64,000 bases of DNA from Angelakisella sp. Lineage in GTDB: Bacteria > Bacillota > Clostridia > Oscillospirales > Ruminococcaceae. A model generated the notes under the pieces. That model was given only the letters and a program-made list of their open reading frames with translations. It searched no databases and was not told the DNA's origin. Within the stretch, counting starts at the first letter, position 1, and each line of letters starts with the position of its first letter. The translations under genes and the position numbers were made by a program. The stretch covers positions 1 to 64,000 of the forward strand of contig JAHHTQ010000002.1 of assembly GCA_020024555.1 (NCBI GenBank), read 5' to 3'. Positions 1 through 7,564 of the stretch are shown piece by piece.

Positions 1-100
1 ATTTATGCCAAAAGAGGAAACTTTTTGCAAGAGAAAAAGTTTCTTTGAAATTACACCTTTTGTGCATATTTTTCTGGTAATAGGGTTTTATGACGGTCTG
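1..100 (+). repeat. Partial copy 1 of the terminator-flanking dispersed repeat
   Basis: The window opens inside a repeat whose fuller copies lie at 2098-2360 and 9515-9778. What is visible is the right part of hairpin 5, the whole of hairpin 6 (arms GAAACTTTTT and AAAAAGTTTC, 7-nt loop) and the more variable right end finishing in GACGGTCTG (GACAGTCT in the other copies). A terminator-like hairpin follows at once, as in the other two copies. The left part lies upstream of the window. The orientation is the same as in the other copies. Confidence 0.9.
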
Positions 101-101
101 A

Positions 102-132
102 ATTTTAATTAGATTAAAATATATATTTTAAG
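102..132 (+). terminator. Hairpin next to repeat copy 1, probable terminator of an upstream gene
   Basis: ATTTTAAT and ATTAAAAT form a perfect 8-bp stem around a 3-nt loop, followed by an A/T-rich tail with a T-run. The stem is all A/T, so it is weak alone. Its position directly after the repeat's right end matches the terminator hairpins at 2361 and 9780. Confidence 0.4.
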
Positions 133-151
133 CAAAAGGAGATAATGAAAA

Positions 152-898
152 ATGGCTTATATTTCTTGTGATTTTAAAAGCGAAGTATTGGATATGGATA
201 CAGTATTGAGGGTGATTTTACCCGAAAGCGGAGTGAATGAAGATACAAAAGTCCTTTATCTTTTGCATGGAATAAAGGGGAACAGCTCGGCTTGGCAAAG
301 GTTTTCCAGAATAGAGTCGTATATAAGAGACTATAATATTGCTGTTATTATTCCCGAAGTTCAACGTTCTTTTTATATAAATATGGAATACGGACTGAAA
401 TACTTTGACTATATAACAAAAGAGCTTCCGCAAGATGTTAAGAAATTTTTTAATTTGAACATCAAAAGAGAAAACAGTTATGTAATGGGACTTTCTATGG
501 GCGGATACGGCGCGCTGAAATGCGCCTTTACATATCCTGAAAATTATATAGGTTGCGCAAGTTTCAGCGGCGCGGTAGACTTAAAATTTTTATTGGAATA
601 TATGATAACAAATGATGATTCTATAAAAAATGAGGCTAAGGGAGTTATAGGGGATTCGTTAAAACCTGAGAATGATTTGTTCTGGTTACTGGAAAATCAC
701 ACTGTTGAAGAAATACCGAATATGTACATCAGTTGCGGAGACAAAGACTTTTTGAAAATGCCGAACTACAAAATGCGTGAGTATTTAAACAGCAAAAATT
801 ACAAATTCCTGTATGAAGAATGGGAAGGCGAGCATACGTGGGATTTTTGGGACGTTTCTGTTGTTAAAGCGCTGAAATATTTTGATTTAATAAAATAA
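152..898 (+). CDS. Alpha/beta-hydrolase, EstA / esterase D-like acyl esterase
   Basis: A 248-residue cytoplasmic serine hydrolase without a signal peptide. The nucleophile elbow G-L-S-M-G-G places Ser115. An Asp in C-G-D-K-D (Asp197 or Asp199) and His228 in G-E-H-T-W complete a plausible triad. The N-terminal L-L-H-G segment supplies the oxyanion hole. Relatives are tributyrin/acetyl esterases of the CE1-like EstA group that remove short acyl groups, often from sugars; the substrate here is unknown. AAGGAGAT precedes the ATG at a workable distance. The next gene starts 33 bp downstream and is probably co-transcribed. Confidence 0.85.
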   Translation: MAYISCDFKSEVLDMDTVLRVILPESGVNEDTKVLYLLHGIKGNSSAWQRFSRIESYIRDYNIAVIIPEVQRSFYINMEYGLKYFDYITKELPQDVKKFFNLNIKRENSYVMGLSMGGYGALKCAFTYPENYIGCASFSGAVDLKFLLEYMITNDDSIKNEAKGVIGDSLKPENDLFWLLENHTVEEIPNMYISCGDKDFLKMPNYKMREYLNSKNYKFLYEEWEGEHTWDFWDVSVVKALKYFDLIK

Positions 899-931
899 AA
901 TTATAAATGGTAGAGTATGAGGAGGAAATAT

Positions 932-2047
932 ATGGAAAAATCTAAGGTTTATTTTACAGATATGCGTACAAGTGACGGCAACAGTCTTTTAAAGAAGCTT
1001 GACAGACTAATGCAAAAGGCAGGTATAGAGAATATAGATTTCAACAACAAATTTGTTGCCATAAAAATGCACTTTGGAGAGCCTGGAAACCTATCCTTTT
1101 TGCGTCCCAATTATGCGAAGGTAGTTGCAGATAAAGTAAAGTCTTTGGGTGGATACCCATTTTTGACAGATTGCAATACTTTGTATGTAGGCAGACGAAA
1201 AAATGCGCTGGAACATATTGACAGCGCTATGGAAAATGGTTTTTCGCCAATGTCAACAGGTTGTCAGATGATTATTGCAGACGGATTGAAGGGTACTGAT
1301 GACGTAGACGTACCCGTAAACGGTGGCGAGTATATAGAAAAAGCGCATATAGGCAGAGCCATAATGGACGCCGATATTTTTATTGCCCTTACACACTTTA
1401 AAGGTCACGAGGCAACAGGCTTTGGGGGCGCATTAAAAAATATAGGTATGGGTTGCGGAAGCCGTGCGGGCAAAATGGATATGCACGCAGGCGGAAAGCC
1501 CGAAGTACTTGCTGAAAAATGCGTAAAATGTACAGTCTGTTCAAAAAACTGCGCGCAAGATGCGATTTCTTTTGAAACAGGCAAAGCGTATATAGATCAT
1601 AATAAATGCGTTGGTTGTGGCAGATGTTTGGGCGCTTGCAATTTTGATGCAATAGTAAATAACAACAGTGTTGCCAATGATGAACTTAATTGCAGAATAG
1701 CAGAGTATACAAAAGCAGTTATTGACGGAAGACCATGTTTTTATATAAATGTTGTTACAGATGTTTCTCCATACTGTGATTGTCATGGCAATAATGATAT
1801 GCCGATAATACCAAACGTAGGATTATTTGCGTCATTTGACCCGGTAGCGCTTGATGTTGCATGCGCAGATGCCTGCAACAAAATGCCTGTTATCTCGGGC
1901 AGTAAGCTTGACGAAGAAACACATCATCATAATCACAATGACCACTTTACAAACACGTTCCCTGAAACCAATTGGAGAAGCGCGGTTATTCATGGTGAAA
2001 AAATAGGTATTGGTAAAATAGACTATGAATTGGTTGTATCTAAATAA
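932..2047 (+). CDS. DUF362 family protein with a 2x[4Fe-4S] ferredoxin domain
   Basis: 371 residues. The N-terminal two thirds match the DUF362 fold seen in many anaerobes. A ferredoxin-like insert near residues 195-240 contains C-V-K-C-T-V-C-S-K-N-C and C-V-G-C-G-R-C-L-G-A-C, enough for two [4Fe-4S] clusters. A His-rich stretch (H-H-H-N-H-N-D-H) near the C terminus could bind metal. I chose the ATG at 932 rather than an in-frame start at 917 because GAGGAGG lies just upstream of 932. Its redox partner is unknown; relatives are annotated only as ferredoxin-like or DUF362. It is followed by a hairpin and repeat copy 2. Confidence 0.85.
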   Translation: MEKSKVYFTDMRTSDGNSLLKKLDRLMQKAGIENIDFNNKFVAIKMHFGEPGNLSFLRPNYAKVVADKVKSLGGYPFLTDCNTLYVGRRKNALEHIDSAMENGFSPMSTGCQMIIADGLKGTDDVDVPVNGGEYIEKAHIGRAIMDADIFIALTHFKGHEATGFGGALKNIGMGCGSRAGKMDMHAGGKPEVLAEKCVKCTVCSKNCAQDAISFETGKAYIDHNKCVGCGRCLGACNFDAIVNNNSVANDELNCRIAEYTKAVIDGRPCFYINVVTDVSPYCDCHGNNDMPIIPNVGLFASFDPVALDVACADACNKMPVISGSKLDEETHHHNHNDHFTNTFPETNWRSAVIHGEKIGIGKIDYELVVSK

Positions 2048-2062
2048 AAATTAAAAATATTT

Positions 2063-2097
2063 AACAGAATGATATTTGTATAAATATTGTTCTGTTT
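2063..2097 (+). terminator. Left duplicate of the DUF362-gene terminator hairpin, T-tract lost
   Basis: A symmetrical hairpin: AACAGAA pairs with TTCTGTT, and ATATTT with AAATAT, with two G-U-capable positions between. The 35-bp sequence is identical to 2361-2395. Here only three Ts follow before the repeat begins, so the U-tract needed for termination has been displaced to the right-hand copy. Confidence 0.85.
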
Positions 2098-2360
2098 AGC
2101 GTGTAAAAAAATGTATAGCCATTCGTAATAATGACGAAGTCTATAAAAGTTTTACTCAATTTTTTTCAAAAAATTGCGGTTCTTAGGCAGAGCCTAAGAC
2201 GTTTTCCGCAGAAAACGGAACGCTTTTGCCGTGCAAGCGCATTTTTGAAGGTGAATTTTGGCATTTATGCCAAAAGAGGAAACTTTTTGCAAGAGAAAAA
2301 GTTTCTTTAAAATTACCCTTTACGTGCATATTTTCTTGAATATGGTTTTTTGACAGTCTG
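2098..2360 (+). repeat. Dispersed hairpin-chain repeat, copy 2 (263 bp)
   Basis: Positions 2128-2308 (181 bp) are identical to 9546-9726, while the outer ~30 bp on the left and ~50 bp on the right are only about 70-75% alike. The core carries six consecutive hairpins: CAATTTTTT/AAAAAATTG (2157-2176), TCTTAGGC/GCCTAAGA (2181-2199), CGTTTTC/GAAAACG (2200-2217), CGCTT/AAGCG (2221-2239), TTTTGGCAT/ATGCCAAAA with a 2-nt loop (2256-2275) and GAAACTTTTT/AAAAAGTTTC (2279-2305). No ORF of note is present. The unit sits between two identical 35-bp copies of a terminator hairpin. I do not recognise the family; it could be a MITE-like non-autonomous element or a structured RNA cassette. Confidence 0.9.
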
Positions 2361-2399
2361 AACAGAATGATATTTGTATAAATATTGTTCTGTTTTTTT
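2361..2399 (+). terminator. Right duplicate of the DUF362-gene terminator, with T-tract
   Basis: The same 35-bp hairpin as 2063-2097, here followed by a run of seven Ts. This copy should terminate transcription that has read through the repeat, so the repeat would lie in the 3' UTR of the DUF362 gene. Confidence 0.85.
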
Positions 2400-2709
2400 A
2401 TGCAAAAAAATCTTGATTTAATTTTTAATAGGATTTTTCAGATATATTTTTTAAATACTATGGTGATATTGTACAAGAATTTTAATTAGTTATGTTAATA
2501 TTGCGATTTTATTGTTATTTTTAATATAAAAAGTACAAAATATTATTTAAAAAGACAATATATAAGACATATTTTCATAATTTTACAATGATTGTGCATT
2601 TTCTATATATTTTGACATATTAAAAATAATTTAGTGTTAATTTCATACAAATTTTACTTGAATAAATAAATGTAATATGGTAATATATAGGTGAGGAGAG
2701 TGATATAAA
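2400..2709. other. AT-rich glgB upstream region
   Basis: No gene is seen. A TTGACA at 2612-2617 has no good -10 at 17 bp. TTGAAT (2659) with TAATAT (2681) is a possible promoter very close to the start codon. The ribosome binding site GAGGAG lies about 10 bp before the glgB ATG. No CcpA-type operator is clear. Confidence 0.4.
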
Positions 2710-4731
2710 ATGGTTAACAGAAAAAATACAGATTTGCCGTTATATTTATTCCATCAAGGCACAAATTCACATAGTTATAAATATATGGGTGCAAATTTTG
2801 TTGATAAAGACACAGTGGTTTTCAGAGTTTGGGCGCCAAATGCCAAAAGCGTAGCCGTTGTGGGTTCTTTTAACAATTGGAGTGGTAGTTCACATATTAT
2901 GAACCGAATATCCGAACAAGGTATATATGAAATAGAGATTTCGGGTGTAAAAGTATTTGACAGTTACAAATATCGAATATTTACAGAAAACGGAGACTCA
3001 TTTGATAAAAGTGACCCGTATGCATTTCATACAGAGACAAGACCGAATAATGCCTCAAAAATTTATAATATAGATAATTATAAATGGAGTGACAAAAAGT
3101 GGATAGAGAAACGGGAAAAAACAAATCCTATAACTTCACCTCTCAATATTTACGAACTGCATTTGGCGTCTTGGAAAACATATTCAAACGGCGAGCCGTT
3201 TAATTACAGACAAATTGCAGACGAACTTTCGGAATATGTTTTGGATATGGGTTATACGCATATAGAAATTATGCCTGTTACAGAATATCCGTTTGACGGT
3301 AGCTGGGGATATCAGGTTACAGGTTACTTCGCTCCCACATCTCGATTTGGTACGCCTGATGATTTTAAATATTTTGTTGAAACTTTCCATAACAAAGGTA
3401 TTGGTATAATTATGGACTGGGTACCTGCTCACTTTCCGAAAGATGCTAACGGACTTGCAAAATTTGATGGTAAAAGTTGCTATGAATATGATAATCCGTT
3501 AAAAGGCGAACATAAAGAATGGGGTACATACGCTTTTGATTATGGCAGAAATGAAGTAATCAGTTTTTTAACATCAAGCGCTGTATTTTGGGTAGAGGAA
3601 TATCATATTGACGGAATACGTGTTGATGCTGTTGCGTCTATGCTATATCTTGATTATGGCAGACGTGATGGTGAGTGGCAGGCAAACATAAACGGTGGCA
3701 GAGAGAATCTTGAAGCTGTGGCACTGCTGCAAAATATAAACAAGGCAGTACTTAGCGAAAATAAAGGCGTAATGATGATAGCGGAAGAATCGACTGCTTG
3801 GCCAATGGTAACAAAACCTGATTATGTTGGTGGCTTAGGCTTTACATTCAAATGGAATATGGGTTGGATGAACGACTCCCTTACTTATGCGTCAATGGAT
3901 CCGTATTTTAGAAGTTTTAATCATGACAAACTCACGTTTGGTATGTATTATGCTTTTTCCGAAAATTTCATATTACCGATATCGCACGATGAAGTAGTAC
4001 ATGGCAAGGCATCGTTATTAAACAAAATGCCGGGAGATTATGAAAATAAATTTGCGGGACTACGTACATTTTTAGGCTATATGATGAGTTTCCCCGGTAA
4101 AAAATTATTATTTATGGGTAGCGAGTTCGGACAGTTTATTGAATGGAACTATGCGCAGGAACTGGACTGGGTATTGCTTGATTATGAAAGTCACCGTAAA
4201 ACAAAAGATTTTGTAAAAACACTTAACAGATATTATAAAGATAATTCTGAGTTTTGGGAAATCGAAGACAGTTGGGACGGTTTTAGATGGTTAAACGCCG
4301 ATGACAATACAAGAAATGTATTTTCTTATTTGCGTACCAATGAAAAAGGTGAACAGAAAGCTGTAATACTTAATTTCGCGCCTGTTAAGTGGGAAAATTA
4401 TGTTTTGGGACTTCCGAGTGACATAACATCATTAAAATTAGACGTAAATTCAGATTGGGAAGAATTTGGCGGAAAATCAGAACATAAAGAAGATACAATA
4501 CGGGTAAAAAGCGTAGCGGTAGGTGAATATAATAAAGGTGTAGTTATAGATATACCGCCACTTTCGGTAATGTATTTTTCAGTAAGAAGAAAAAAAGAAG
4601 TAAAAAAAGAAGTAAAAAAAGATGTGAAAAAACAAGAAGTTAAAAAAGAGGCTAAAAAACAAGAACCTAAAAAAGAAGTTGAAAAAGAGATTAATAAAAA
4701 GAGTGTTAAGTCCAAAAAAGTAAGCAAATAG
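2710..4731 (+). CDS. glgB: 1,4-alpha-glucan branching enzyme
   Basis: 673 residues, GH13 family. It cuts alpha-1,4 chains and re-attaches them as alpha-1,6 branches in glycogen. An N-terminal CBM48-like beta domain (about residues 25-110, with V-F-R-V-W-A-P-N-A) precedes the TIM barrel. The nucleophile is Asp306 in G-I-R-V-D-A-V, the acid/base Glu lies in A-E-E-S (359/360), and Asp427 lies in I-S-H-D-E-V-V-H-G-K. An extra tail of about 45 residues after the normal C-terminal beta domain (from residue ~628) is almost only Lys, Glu, Val and Gln in K-K-E-V-type repeats. It is the first gene of glgB-glgC-glgD-mazG-like-glgA. Confidence 0.97.
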   Translation: MVNRKNTDLPLYLFHQGTNSHSYKYMGANFVDKDTVVFRVWAPNAKSVAVVGSFNNWSGSSHIMNRISEQGIYEIEISGVKVFDSYKYRIFTENGDSFDKSDPYAFHTETRPNNASKIYNIDNYKWSDKKWIEKREKTNPITSPLNIYELHLASWKTYSNGEPFNYRQIADELSEYVLDMGYTHIEIMPVTEYPFDGSWGYQVTGYFAPTSRFGTPDDFKYFVETFHNKGIGIIMDWVPAHFPKDANGLAKFDGKSCYEYDNPLKGEHKEWGTYAFDYGRNEVISFLTSSAVFWVEEYHIDGIRVDAVASMLYLDYGRRDGEWQANINGGRENLEAVALLQNINKAVLSENKGVMMIAEESTAWPMVTKPDYVGGLGFTFKWNMGWMNDSLTYASMDPYFRSFNHDKLTFGMYYAFSENFILPISHDEVVHGKASLLNKMPGDYENKFAGLRTFLGYMMSFPGKKLLFMGSEFGQFIEWNYAQELDWVLLDYESHRKTKDFVKTLNRYYKDNSEFWEIEDSWDGFRWLNADDNTRNVFSYLRTNEKGEQKAVILNFAPVKWENYVLGLPSDITSLKLDVNSDWEEFGGKSEHKEDTIRVKSVAVGEYNKGVVIDIPPLSVMYFSVRRKKEVKKEVKKDVKKQEVKKEAKKQEPKKEVEKEINKKSVKSKKVSK

Positions 4732-4794
4732 AAATATTATGTATATATGTAAAGAATGTTTAATAAATTTTATTAAACGAGGAGGTATTTTTTG

Positions 4795-6006
4795 ATGGCT
4801 AAAAAGAAAGAATGGCTAGCGATGTTACTGGCTGGTGGACAGGGAAGCAGACTTTATGCGTTGACAAAGGCGCTTGCGAAGCCCGCTGTACCTTTTGGTG
4901 GAAAATATAGAATAATAGATTTTCCATTATCAAACTGCGTAAATTCAGGTATTGATACAGTTGGAGTACTAACACAGTACCAACCGCTAATCCTCAATGA
5001 ATATATAGGAAACGGACACCCGTGGGATTTGGATAGAATAGACGGTGGCGTATTTACTTTACCGCCATATCAAAGCAATAAAGGTTCGGACTGGTATAGC
5101 GGAACAGCTAACGCAATTTATCAAAATATACAGTTCATAGAGAGATATGATCCCGAATATGTTCTTATACTGTCAGGTGACCATATATATAAAATGGATT
5201 ATAACAAAATGCTTTCATATCACAAAGAGAAAAATGCGGATTGTACAATAGCAGTGCTTGATGTTCCAATGGAAGAAGCAAGTAGATTTGGCATAATGAA
5301 CACCAATGAGGATTACTCGGTATATGAATTTGAAGAAAAACCAAAAGAGCCGAAGAGTACGCTTGCATCAATGGGTATCTACATATTTAATTGGAAAAAA
5401 CTGAAAGAGTACTTAATTGCAGATGAGGCAGATCCAAAGTCATCAAAAGATTTCGGAAAAAATATTATTCCGAAAATGCTCGGTGGCGGAGAAAGACTTT
5501 TTGCCTATCCGTTTGACGGATACTGGAAAGATGTTGGTACAATAGACAGTCTATGGGAAGCAAATATGGATTTATTGAACCCACGTGTGCCGATGGATTT
5601 GTATGATGAAACTTGGAAGATATACGCAAGAAATCCTGTGTTACCTCCGCACTATGTTGCCGATACCGCGCATGTAATAGACTCTATGGTTACAGAAGGC
5701 TGTTACATAGAGGGAAATGTGGATTTATCGGTACTGTTTGCAGGTGTCACTGTTGAAGAAGGCGCGACTGTATTAAATTCCATTGTTATGCCCGGCGCTG
5801 TTATTAAAAAGGGTGCAAAAGTCAGTTATTCAATATTAGCCGAAAATACTGTAATAGAAGAAAATGCAATTGTAGGTGAATGTCCGGAAAATTCAAATGA
5901 TTTGGAAAATTGGGGTGTTACAGTAGTAGCAGAAGGAGTAAATGTAGGTAAAAATGCTGTTATACCACCAAAAACAATACTTGAAAATGATGTGGAGGAT
6001 AAATAA
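4795..6006 (+). CDS. glgC: Glucose-1-phosphate adenylyltransferase, catalytic subunit
   Basis: 403 residues. It makes ADP-glucose from ATP and glucose-1-phosphate, the committed step of glycogen synthesis. The nucleotidyltransferase signature G-G-Q-G-S-R-L (about residue 15) and K-P-A-V-P-F-G-G-K are intact, and the C terminus carries the left-handed beta-helix of hexapeptide repeats. AGGAGG at 4781 is spaced 8 bp from the ATG at 4795, which is better than the TTG immediately before it. It ends 2 bp before glgD, so the two subunits are probably translated together. Confidence 0.97.
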   Translation: MAKKKEWLAMLLAGGQGSRLYALTKALAKPAVPFGGKYRIIDFPLSNCVNSGIDTVGVLTQYQPLILNEYIGNGHPWDLDRIDGGVFTLPPYQSNKGSDWYSGTANAIYQNIQFIERYDPEYVLILSGDHIYKMDYNKMLSYHKEKNADCTIAVLDVPMEEASRFGIMNTNEDYSVYEFEEKPKEPKSTLASMGIYIFNWKKLKEYLIADEADPKSSKDFGKNIIPKMLGGGERLFAYPFDGYWKDVGTIDSLWEANMDLLNPRVPMDLYDETWKIYARNPVLPPHYVADTAHVIDSMVTEGCYIEGNVDLSVLFAGVTVEEGATVLNSIVMPGAVIKKGAKVSYSILAENTVIEENAIVGECPENSNDLENWGVTVVAEGVNVGKNAVIPPKTILENDVEDK

Positions 6007-6008
6007 CT

Positions 6009-7142
6009 ATGACAAATAAGAGCTTGTTAGGTATAATATTTGCCAATATGCACGATGAATTTATACACGGCTTGACAATAAACAGAACAACAGCATCTGT
6101 ACCATTTGGAGGTCGTTACAGACTGATAGACTTCACACTGTCAAATATGGTAAACAGCGGAATTACAGAAGTCGGTGTTATAGCGAAAAGTAATTATCGT
6201 TCACTAATGGACCATGTGGGTTCAGGTAAAGAGTGGGATTTATCGAGAAAATGTGGCGGACTCTCTATACTGCCACCATATTCAACATCTACAAACGTAA
6301 TATACAGAGGTAATATAGAGGCGCTTTACGGTGCGCTTCACTATATTGAAAATTCCACTGCCGAATATGTTGTGCTTTCTGACAGTTGCACAATCCTTAA
6401 TATCGATTTGCAGGATTTGGTAGATGAACATATATCAAAAAATGCGGAAATAACAGTTGTTTATTCACAAAATAACAATAAGGAAAAGTCCAATGTGGAC
6501 AGAATTTATTTGGATTGTGATGAAGAAGGTTTCTTGACAGCAATAACATCTGATATAGCAAAAGAAGAAAAACCGGATATTTTCAATAAGCAATATTGTA
6601 ATATAATGGTAGTGAAAAAAGATAAACTTTTGCATATGACAAGAGAAGCTATGATAAAGAACAGATTTAGCATAGAAAAAGATATATTGCCAAGAGCAGT
6701 GAACAAAAAAAATGTTTATTGCTATGAGAAAAAAGGTGTCGTGCTGAATGTACGGGATATGGATTCTTATATAGAAGCAAATATGCAACTTCTTGATAAA
6801 AATGTCCGTGATTCGTTGTTTCAAAAAGACAGACCCATATATACAAAAGTAAGAGACCAAGTGCCAACAAAATACGGCATTAATGCAGATGTAAAAAACA
6901 GTTTGATAGCTGACGGTTGTATAATAGAAGGAACAGTGAGAAATTCAATTATATTCCGTGGGGTTAAAATTGAAAAGGGGGCAGTGGTTGAAAATTCTAT
7001 TGTAATGCAAAATACATACGTTTCTGAAAACGGAACTTTGGAGTATGTTGTTACAGATAAAAATGTTGTAATAGGACAGAACAGAAAACTGTGCGGATAT
7101 ATAACCTACCCAATATACGTTGAAAAAGGCAGACATATTTAA
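6009..7142 (+). CDS. glgD: ADP-glucose pyrophosphorylase regulatory-type subunit
   Basis: 377 residues, a paralogue of glgC. The fold-defining segment V-P-F-G-G-R-Y-R-L-I-D-F is kept, but the Gly-rich nucleotide-binding loop is replaced by I-I-F-A-N-M-H-D. This is the standard difference between GlgD and GlgC in Firmicutes. GlgD is known to form a heteromer with GlgC and raise its activity. It starts 2 bp after glgC, consistent with a matched subunit ratio. Confidence 0.95.
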   Translation: MTNKSLLGIIFANMHDEFIHGLTINRTTASVPFGGRYRLIDFTLSNMVNSGITEVGVIAKSNYRSLMDHVGSGKEWDLSRKCGGLSILPPYSTSTNVIYRGNIEALYGALHYIENSTAEYVVLSDSCTILNIDLQDLVDEHISKNAEITVVYSQNNNKEKSNVDRIYLDCDEEGFLTAITSDIAKEEKPDIFNKQYCNIMVVKKDKLLHMTREAMIKNRFSIEKDILPRAVNKKNVYCYEKKGVVLNVRDMDSYIEANMQLLDKNVRDSLFQKDRPIYTKVRDQVPTKYGINADVKNSLIADGCIIEGTVRNSIIFRGVKIEKGAVVENSIVMQNTYVSENGTLEYVVTDKNVVIGQNRKLCGYITYPIYVEKGRHI

Positions 7143-7156
7143 AGGAGAATTAGGTA

Positions 7157-7483
7157 ATGGCAGATTTCAGTATTGATGAAATGCAGGAAATGCAAAAAAT
7201 TCTTCAAGATAAATATAAACATAAGTGGGAACAGATTTCACCGGATACAGGAAAAAATAAGCTCTTGTGGATGATAGGGGAAATAGGGGAAGTTATCGAT
7301 ATCATCAAGAAAAACGGTGACGATAACGCAAACGGAAACACAGAAACAAGAAAACATCTTGTTGAAGAGTTAGCAGACGTTCTTATGTATTATAATGATG
7401 TATTATTGTGCTTTGGCATTACTTCCGATGAATTGAAGCAGGTATATACAGAAAAATTTAAGAAGAATATGGAACGTTGGTAA
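7157..7483 (+). CDS. MazG-like nucleotide pyrophosphohydrolase
   Basis: 108 residues, all-alpha NTP-PPase fold. The metal-binding pattern is visible as G-E-I-G-E-V followed about 35 residues later by V-E-E-L-A-D-V. Family members hydrolyse (d)NTPs to NMP and PPi, often for damaged nucleotides. A good AAGGAG site and a position 14 bp after glgD put it inside the glycogen operon. Its role there is unknown; removal of a by-product of ADP-glucose metabolism is only a guess. Confidence 0.8.
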   Translation: MADFSIDEMQEMQKILQDKYKHKWEQISPDTGKNKLLWMIGEIGEVIDIIKKNGDDNANGNTETRKHLVEELADVLMYYNDVLLCFGITSDELKQVYTEKFKKNMERW

Positions 7484-7564
7484 ATTAGGTGAAATTTGTG
7501 ATATTATTTTAAAGGAAATTTTGCTTGGTAAGTATAAGTGTAATTTATAGTTAGGAGTAAAAAA

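Noticed and set aside
2098..2360. Group IIC intron inserted at a terminator
   Set aside because: The unit is only 263 bp, has no reverse transcriptase, no recognisable domain V, and group IIC introns do not duplicate the terminator.
2063..2399. The flanking direct repeats as attL/attR of an integrated element
   Set aside because: The two fully visible repeat copies have entirely different flanking duplications, so there is no common att core, and no integrase is encoded.
6465..6860. 131-codon minus-strand frame opposite glgD
   Set aside because: Antisense shadow of glgD, Phe/Ile/Cys-rich, with no ribosome site.
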